A DNA stretch of 64,000 bases. Source: Domibacillus mangrovi. Lineage in GTDB: Bacteria; Bacillota; Bacilli; Bacillales; Domibacillaceae. The position numbers were made by a program, and so were the translations under genes. The notes beneath the pieces were generated by a model. It ran no database searches. It had not been told where the DNA came from and saw only the letters and a list, made by a program, of their open reading frames with translations. Of the stretch, positions 56,401 to 61,612 are shown piece by piece. Position 1 is the stretch's first letter, and the number at the start of each line of letters is the position of its first letter. The stretch covers positions 478,012 through 542,011 of the forward strand of contig NZ_MRWQ01000001.1 of NCBI RefSeq assembly GCF_001906925.1. Direction: 5' to 3'.

Positions 56401-57264
56401 TTAAAAAAATATTTCACTATTTAAGCTAAAAGTTTGCTCTAGTTTTGAGATAATATTCACTACTGTTCCAGGAAAATAATATTCCAGCAACCGTGTATTT
56501 ATGTTCCCTTCATTGTTTTCCCAAAAACCATTTCCTGATATTATTTGAAAAATCCCATTATTACTTGTTAAAAACTCATCAATTATATGAAGTCCAATAC
56601 CTCCAGCCTCAGTTATGTCTTTTGTAGTGTGACCATAATGAGTAGCCCAGTCAATTGCCTCATGATCTAAGAATTCTATATGTGGATATTTATTACGTAC
56701 ATTTAATCCAATAGTATTTCCTAGGTCTGATATTGTAAAAGCTACTTTATTATTTTTATGATAATACTGTCCGCAGGTATAAACTTTGTCACTTCTAGCA
56801 TGAAGATTCACATTCAGAAAAACTTCATTTAAACTTAATTTAAAGCTCTTTTCAACAGAATTGGATAGATCTAATCTAATTTTAGGGATAACGTTATCTG
56901 TCACATAGTTTGAAAACTCATCTACCTCTGACACTGAGAAAACATGGTATTTGATTGTTGAATCAAAGGTGTCATTTATAGCACCTAGGTTATATGTTTC
57001 GTAAAAACCGTTTTTCTTAAAAACCTTTTCAATCGAAACGTTAATATCACTCATTATAATAGTACAGCCATCGTAGACTTTTGATTCAATCCATGCTCCT
57101 AAAACTGAAGCTAGATTTGCTTCAAACCATCTTGTCGATTTAAAATTTAATTCTATATTTTTATCGGCAAAACCTTCCGTACTTGTAAATAAATAAGACA
57201 TAAAATTAAATCCATAATAATCATTTTCGACTGTAACCGGAATTTCAATCTTAATACTATCCAT
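56401..57264 (-). CDS. STAS-like plus GHKL ATPase protein, first gene of the operon
   Basis: 287 residues. The N-terminal about 1-110 looks like a STAS-type fold with FKSTRWFEANLASVLGAWIE. The C-terminal HATPase_c domain shows an N box (SLNEVFLNVNLHA, E147 and N151), G1 box ISDLGNTIG (178-186, D180 and G182) and G2 box GGIGLHIIDEFL (221-232). No HisKA, sensor or membrane segment, so it is an RsbW/SpoIIAB-like soluble kinase or a conformational ATPase. ATG behind CCAAGGGA. A TATACT hexamer about 25-30 bases upstream may be the -10 element, with no clear -35. It sits next to prophage genes. Confidence 0.68.
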   Translation of the reverse strand: MDSIKIEIPVTVENDYYGFNFMSYLFTSTEGFADKNIELNFKSTRWFEANLASVLGAWIESKVYDGCTIIMSDINVSIEKVFKKNGFYETYNLGAINDTFDSTIKYHVFSVSEVDEFSNYVTDNVIPKIRLDLSNSVEKSFKLSLNEVFLNVNLHARSDKVYTCGQYYHKNNKVAFTISDLGNTIGLNVRNKYPHIEFLDHEAIDWATHYGHTTKDITEAGGIGLHIIDEFLTSNNGIFQIISGNGFWENNEGNINTRLLEYYFPGTVVNIISKLEQTFSLNSEIFF

Positions 57265-57301
57265 GAAATATCCCTTGGCGATTTGTTTCTAGTATATACA
57301 T

Positions 57302-57445
57302 TTAAAACTCCTCCCCTTCCTGCCGCCTCATCCTCTTCACCTTACCCTGATGCATGACGACCTTATATTCACCGTGCAGCGGTAGCTCTCTGATCTTGAC
57401 CTTGTCGTCACAGATCACCACCACATAACTGCTTAGTATTTTCAT
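57302..57445 (-). CDS. XtrA-like small phage protein
   Basis: 47 residues. The C-terminal stretch (about 23-47, ELPLHGEYKVVMHQGKVKRMRRQ then EGEEF) resembles XtrA of the PBSX-type prophages, which lies near the late regulator and terminase genes. No convincing ribosome-binding site precedes the ATG at 57445, and the frame stays open upstream to a GTG at about 57469, so the N terminus may be lost or start earlier. It lies between the ArpU-like gene and the GHKL operon. Confidence 0.5.
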   Translation of the reverse strand: MKILSSYVVVICDDKVKIRELPLHGEYKVVMHQGKVKRMRRQEGEEF

Positions 57446-57497
57446 TATATCTGACTTTAGCTGTGTCACATAGTTCTACTATCAAATTATTCAAACA

Positions 57498-57527
57498 AAA
57501 AAGAAGCGGCTGATCCGCTCCTTCTTA
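57498..57527 (-). terminator. Terminator of the ArpU-like gene
   Basis: GAAG-GAGCGG/CCGCT-TC stem with CTTTTTTG following on the minus strand, 16 bases after the stop codon. Confidence 0.65.
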
Positions 57528-57542
57528 CACTCTTATATTTGG

Positions 57543-57875
57543 TTACTGCCCAAACCAGGCGACAATGCCACCAGTGCTTTCAATAATGTTACTCTCGCTT
57601 TGTATCATGATCGCCAATCTGCAAAGAGCCTTTTGCTTTTTGCGTTGATATGTCCGTTCACTCCATTTCAATTCTGGCCAAACCATATAATCATAAACAT
57701 CATCAGTTAAGTAACGTCGCTTAATGATTGCTTTTTCATCGCCTATCAGTTGATTCAATGCCTGTTGAAGCCATTCATATTCCTTTTCGAGAAGCGGCTC
57801 CTGGCGCATATCCCGGGCTTTTCTGTAAAAGCATTGTCGTTCCAGGAGCAATAAAAGGCGCTCATGATTGCACAT
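57543..57875 (-). CDS. ArpU-family phage late transcription regulator
   Basis: 110 residues. The segment LNQLIGDEKAIIKRRYLTDDVYDYMVWPELKWSERTYQRKKQKALCRLA (about 41-89) has the sigma-region-4-like helix-turn-helix layout of the ArpU/YqaQ-type regulators that sit just before the terminase genes in Firmicute prophages. The ATG overlaps the preceding gene by 14 bases. A prophage late-control role is inferred. Confidence 0.65.
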   Translation of the reverse strand: MCNHERLLLLLERQCFYRKARDMRQEPLLEKEYEWLQQALNQLIGDEKAIIKRRYLTDDVYDYMVWPELKWSERTYQRKKQKALCRLAIMIQSESNIIESTGGIVAWFGQ

Positions 57876-58161
57876 TCACTTTAGGAGCTGGCTTTTCGCC
57901 AAACCGTGCAACAATTTCACCGGATTCATTCACGATATGCATAATATGCTCATTCTGCATTTGTAATTCACATTCGTCATCGAACGATACATACACGTTT
58001 TTAATTTTCGAGAAGCGGACTGATCTGCGCGGTAAACCATGTACATCCTTTATTGTTGCTTCAAAGCCTATTTGTATGCCACCCGCTTTTAAAACCCACT
58101 GAGTAGCCTGTTTGCTCTGTTTAAGCCGTTCCAGTTCATCCGTGAACAAATCATGGTACAT
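57862..58161 (-). CDS. Hypothetical prophage protein
   Basis: 99 residues, not recognised. Mostly beta-like (IQIGFEATIKDVHGLPRRSVRFSKIKNVYVSFDDE) with a short N-terminal helix. No membrane segment or signal peptide. The ATG at 58161 follows AGGAG. It is coupled to the ArpU-like gene downstream by a 14-base overlap. Confidence 0.5.
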   Translation of the reverse strand: MYHDLFTDELERLKQSKQATQWVLKAGGIQIGFEATIKDVHGLPRRSVRFSKIKNVYVSFDDECELQMQNEHIMHIVNESGEIVARFGEKPAPKVNVQS

Positions 58162-58425
58162 TGGCAATCACTCCTATCAATGAGTTATTTGGAAGCGGTT
58201 CTACCTTCTGAAAAAAAGACAGCATACCCGACACTGAAAGCCTGTACTTTTTGGTACGCCCCTTTTTAAGGCAGCCGAAAGAGCCGACTTTTTTTATGGA
58301 CTCCAATTATTCCAATAATTCTTTTTTAGGACTGCCGAAAATGCCAAAATGATAGTCCTGTTTTTTGTTTTGTTGGCCCTTCTCTTTTTAGGGTGTCACA
58401 TTTGTCACTATACGTGCGTGAAGAG

Positions 58426-58725
58426 TTAGGTTCTTTGCTCTAGTATAAAGCCCATTCCATCCAGCACAGCCGCTACATCATCACGGATACTTATACTGCC
58501 ATCCTCTTCTTGTCTGAATCCTTCCGGCTGTATGGCCACAATACCCGCACCCTTTTTATAAAGATGCAGGCTCCCATCCGGCTGCATTCTGGGAGCAATG
58601 AAAGTCTCGTAAAATCCATGTTTCACCGCATTCTTATTGCCCCATTTTGGCCGTCTATTGCCGCTATTTCCCACCCCTATTTGATTGCCCGGCAGGAAAC
58701 GGCCAGTCTCTGGATCGCGTTGCAT
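58426..58725 (-). CDS. Phage protein with GNKNAVKHG motif (terminase small subunit-like)
   Basis: 99 residues. RDPETGRFLPGNQIGVGNSGNRRP leads into KWGNKNAVKHGFYETF. The GNKNAVxHG motif is common in phage terminase small subunits and related packaging-region proteins. The rest (GAGIVAIQPEGFRQEEDGSISIRDDVAAVLDGMGF) is not recognised. ATG at 58725 behind AAAGGGG. The 258-base gap to the next gene contains two similar GCCGAAA-centred segments and no open frame. Confidence 0.5.
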   Translation of the reverse strand: MQRDPETGRFLPGNQIGVGNSGNRRPKWGNKNAVKHGFYETFIAPRMQPDGSLHLYKKGAGIVAIQPEGFRQEEDGSISIRDDVAAVLDGMGFILEQRT

Positions 58726-58925
58726 CCGTTGCACCCCTTTACCGTGTTCGTTTCGGAAAAAATAATGTTTTTTTGTTGTGTGATTGTTGAATAATTGTTA
58801 CAACTTTTCCCTCACCAATTCCTTACACAATCCCCTATTTTGGTATGGTGAAAGTACGGTGGCAGTTGCTTTTTCTCACACTCCATCCCGCTAAAAACAA
58901 GCGTTTCATCAGCTTTTATACAACG

Positions 58926-59437
58926 ATAAGCACAACAAAAGGTTGCATTAAAGTTGCAACGCGTTGCACACAAACGTTGCATCCTTTTTCTTATTTTATA
59001 TGCACTGTTTTATAGTATTTTACAGAGTGCTCTATTGGGAACGTTCCGAATAAAAGGAGCATTCCAATAGTAACGTTACCATTGAGTGTTACCATTCAAA
59101 AGGAACTCTTTGTAACGTTTCAACATGCTTTCAACCCGCACTGGTAAGCGGTTTGTAACGTTAAGTTTTAACGTTACAGCAATATTTAAGTTTGAGTTTG
59201 TTTTTAAAATTCAGGTTCACTGTCATTTTACAGTATAAGAAAAACCTTAACATTTGCTAACCTTTGTAGCATTTGAAAACCTTACGAATGCTTACGGTTT
59301 ACATTGTAAAAATACTAGGTTTTACTAGGGTTTGTAGCATTAAGATTTTCGTCGTTTTGACCACCATTTACCATCATTTGTAGCGTTTTAATTCAATCCC
59401 TTTTTAGGGTGTGGGAAATGTCGCCTTTGTAGCATTT
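58926..59437. repeat. Repeat-rich non-coding region in the prophage remnant
   Basis: Between 58726 and 59435 no gene is seen. Three repeat families follow one another: GTTGCA units at 58942-58981; AACGTT cores at 59040, 59072, 59113, 59157 and 59170, including the palindromes GGAACGTTCC (59038-59047), GTAACGTTAC (59070-59079) and a perfect 11-bp-arm dyad TGTAACGTTAA/TTAACGTTACA (59154-59178); then four copies of TTTGTAGCATT at 59263, 59331, 59377 (one variant) and 59426. CTTTTTAGGGTGT appears at 59400 and again near 58387. It could be an origin, a packaging site or a regulator-binding region. Confidence 0.55.
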
Positions 59438-59678
59438 AACCGCCGTTCATTACTTCATCATGCAAAGCCTTTAAATGATCCTCAAACTCCATTCCGTGCT
59501 TTTTCTTTATCCATGCTCTATATCGTCTGCTATGCCATTTATGCGCGGCTGCATATCTTCGTACAGTCTGATAAGGGATATTAAACTGCTCGCTGGTATC
59601 CTTTAAGGTAAGACCACTTTCTTCTCCCGATCCGATAAAGTACCGTTCTGCCTGCTCCCAATCATATTTTAGATTCAT
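59436..59678 (-). CDS. Terminase small subunit-like HTH fragment
   Basis: 80 residues. YDWEQAERYFIGSGEESGLTLKDTSEQFNIPYQTVRRYAAAHKWHSRR resembles the N-terminal helix-turn-helix of phage terminase small subunits (IKLxDIAxxLxVxxxTVRxWKxxxKW). The usual GNKNA and C-terminal portions are missing. A GNKNAVKHG protein is encoded 710 bases downstream. It is either a short stand-alone DNA-binding protein or a broken terS. ATG at 59678 behind AAAGGAG. Confidence 0.45.
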   Translation of the reverse strand: MNLKYDWEQAERYFIGSGEESGLTLKDTSEQFNIPYQTVRRYAAAHKWHSRRYRAWIKKKHGMEFEDHLKALHDEVMNGG

Positions 59679-59843
59679 GGTCACGCTCCTTTACATGGTG
59701 TCATGGTCTGTTACATCCTAAATCATAAGGAAAAATAAAGGCCAATTCCCTATGTAAACTCCACTCAAACCTTGATATATGGATTTATAGCCTGTTTGCA
59801 AATATGCTATTTTAGAGCATTTAATGACGGGAAAAGAGCCTGA

Positions 59844-59912
59844 TGTTTCAAATAGGACATTGATCCCTTGCGTAGTGATAATATGTCGTCGTGCGGCCGT
59901 CGGTTTTGCTGA
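59844..59912 (-). pseudogene. Scar of Rhs YD-repeat coding sequence
   Basis: The first 21 plus-strand bases are identical to 62483-62503 in the intact Rhs gene, and the following about 48 bases align with 62504-62553 with substitutions and small gaps (shared TTGTCGTC/TGTCGTCG, GGCCG, TTGCTGA blocks). Same orientation as the Rhs gene. The rest of 59679-60036 holds no gene. Confidence 0.7.
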
Positions 59913-59976
59913 TAAGGTGGGATTCCTTCATTAACTTGTATAACAATGCGAATTCAGAGAAAACACTAAAAAACAA

Positions 59977-60013
59977 ATAACCCGCTCAAACAGTTATTAT
60001 TAGAGCGGGTTAT
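59977..60013 (-). terminator. Terminator after the second immunity gene
   Basis: Perfect 11-bp stem ATAACCCGCTC/GAGCGGGTTAT, 15-base loop, immediately after the immunity-like gene. The T run is weak. Confidence 0.55.
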
Positions 60014-60036
60014 CCTAAAATTAATTTTACTATAGG

Positions 60037-60429
60037 TTATGACATTTTTTGAACAAGTAAATTAATTGCCTTATGCAGTTGAAATATCTCATTAGCATGT
60101 CCATTTAAATCTAGTTGAAATTCTGAAGAGTAGTTGATAAATTTGAAATCAAAGTTATGGTATTCTTTCAAATCGATTGTCACAAGGAATTGACCTTTTA
60201 GGTCTTCTAAGAGTTCAAGGGAATCGTATTTACTTTTTCTTTTGCCATTCTCACTCTCTTTAACTAAATCCTGCAATGTTCTTTGAGCAATAAGAAGGAT
60301 TTCTAAGTCAAATTCCATATAAGCAGTATATATTTCAATACTATCGCCGTGATTAATTTTAAAACGAAATCTTTTATTCTGATTCTCTATTTCTATTTTC
60401 CAAAATTCATCTTCAATTAATGAAATCAT
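60037..60429 (-). CDS. Putative immunity protein for the displaced toxin tip
   Basis: 130 residues, small, acidic and soluble, no recognised family. Begins MISLIEDEFWKIEIENQNKRFRFKIN, continues with mixed alpha/beta sequence and ends QLHKAINLLVQKMS. The start at the ATG 60429 has AAAGGA nine bases upstream. An ATG at 60447 overlapping the toxin-fragment stop codon is the alternative. The immunity role is inferred from its position directly behind a toxin-like C-terminal fragment, the standard layout of polymorphic toxin loci. Confidence 0.5.
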   Translation of the reverse strand: MISLIEDEFWKIEIENQNKRFRFKINHGDSIEIYTAYMEFDLEILLIAQRTLQDLVKESENGKRKSKYDSLELLEDLKGQFLVTIDLKEYHNFDFKFINYSSEFQLDLNGHANEIFQLHKAINLLVQKMS

Positions 60430-60443
60430 CCTAATTGGTCCTT

Positions 60444-60743
60444 TCATTTCTTTTTCTTCTTTTTGTCACTGTAATGGTAATGTCTTACTTTTTTTGTTTT
60501 AGGATTATAAACAACCTTAAAATTACGTGGTACATTATTTTTATAGATGGTAGTTGTATATTTGTTATATCCTTTAGCACCATCTTTTTCTTTTTTACCA
60601 TATACAATAGTATTTGCGATGATATGACGTGGTACATATCTATTTGTACTTGCATGTTCATAAGCTTTACTATCATATTTGAATTTTTTCGCAATATTCT
60701 TTGCTTTTGAAGTTTTATAAATTGAAATCTTTTCGCACAGCAA
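60444..60743 (-). pseudogene. Truncated orphan toxin C-terminal domain
   Basis: About 99 codons remain open, but the first nine or so (from 60743 to about 60717) are antisense to an IS6-family transposase tail. The genuine part, about 90 residues, runs KYDSKAYEHASTNRYVPRHIIANTIVYG, then KGYNKYTTTIYKNNVPRNFKVVYNPKTKK and RHYHYSDKKKKKK. The His...Arg...Val-Pro pattern followed by beta strands resembles small BECR/DUF4258-like RNase toxin tips. It has lost its delivery domain and start signals, so it is probably silent. Confidence 0.55.
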
Positions 60744-60866
60744 CGTCCATTATTTTTGGAATAGATGCGATGCATATGGTAAAAAAAGGGCAATTTGTTT
60801 TACGGGATAAGTCTGTCCAAAATCAAGTGAAGGTTCATCCATCAACTATTTGGAATTGTTGCTTAA
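60717..60866 (+). mobile_element. 3' remnant of an IS6-family transposase
   Basis: Plus-strand translation gives LKSFRTATSIIFGIDAMHMVKKGQ, then RDKSVQNQ, and after a one-base frameshift FIHQLFGIVA-stop (stop at 60864-60866). This is the C-terminal signature of IS6/IS240-type DDE transposases. A GGAATTGTTGC segment at the end resembles the IS terminal repeat region. About 50 of roughly 230 codons remain, so it is inactive. Confidence 0.7.
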
Positions 60867-60934
60867 GACCAGATTCCACTAGGAAACTTTTCGTCTCTTT
60901 ATACCTTCCCCAATTATTTGCACCAGAACCCAAT

Positions 60935-60967
60935 AAAAGGAGCAGAATATAGTAATCTGCTCCTTTT
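60935..60967 (-). terminator. Terminator of the rhs-immunity unit
   Basis: Perfect 12-bp stem AAAAGGAGCAGA/TCTGCTCCTTTT (60935-60946, 60956-60967), usable in both directions, about 100 bases after the immunity gene. Confidence 0.8.
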
Positions 60968-61067
60968 CCTACTTCTATTAAATATTTATTTATCTATCCA
61001 CTTAATACCAATCTTTGCAAAAGAAATTCTACTTTCGTTAATACCTTCTGTATACTTATTTTAAATA

Positions 61068-61607
61068 TTAATCTTCTTTTATACGTATAATGGGATCTTG
61101 GTCATGATAAGCTATACATACTGGTACATCAGTATTAAAAAGTTGGACAGAAGCCATAAAAGCTAAGATAGTTCGTACAATTAAATAAATAGTTACACCT
61201 GCTTCATCATCTTCTTCAAATCCACCATATTGATCGTAAATTTGACTAAATTCAGGCAGAGAAGATCCATCGATAACTTCAATCCAATCAGAGGCCCAAT
61301 CATCATCTTCTTCGCTTAAAGAGTTATATTCTGAACACAGAAAAAAAGTTCCTTCCCAATTGTTATCAATATCATATTCAAAATAAATAGCTTTTATATT
61401 TTGATTGTGGGAATGCTGCAAAGTCTGTTGGAATTTTTCTGTCAAGGAAGCAATATAATTATTTAAATCTACTTGTTGGATTTCTTTTGCTATATCCTTA
61501 TTAGCTGTGTCCTTGCAAATTTCAAAGTATTTTTTCTCTAGTGCTTTACTATCTAAAGACAAAATATCGTATTGAATATCATCTAAGTAATCATAGATTA
61601 AGTCCAT
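61068..61607 (-). CDS. Putative immunity protein of the Rhs toxin
   Basis: 179 residues, strongly acidic (YNSLSEEDDDWASDWIEVIDGSSLPEF, GGFEEDDEAG), soluble, with a hydrophobic helix near 148-165 and a closing PVCIAYHDQDPIIRI segment. No named family recognised. Its position five bases after the Rhs toxin gene and its acidity against a basic nuclease tip argue that it is the cognate inhibitor. ATG at 61607 behind GGAAGG. Confidence 0.65.
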   Translation of the reverse strand: MDLIYDYLDDIQYDILSLDSKALEKKYFEICKDTANKDIAKEIQQVDLNNYIASLTEKFQQTLQHSHNQNIKAIYFEYDIDNNWEGTFFLCSEYNSLSEEDDDWASDWIEVIDGSSLPEFSQIYDQYGGFEEDDEAGVTIYLIVRTILAFMASVQLFNTDVPVCIAYHDQDPIIRIKED

Positions 61608-61612
61608 CTTCT

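Noticed and set aside
60701..60952. 83-codon plus-strand frame as an intact gene
   Set aside because: It is a frameshifted transposase tail running on into non-coding sequence.
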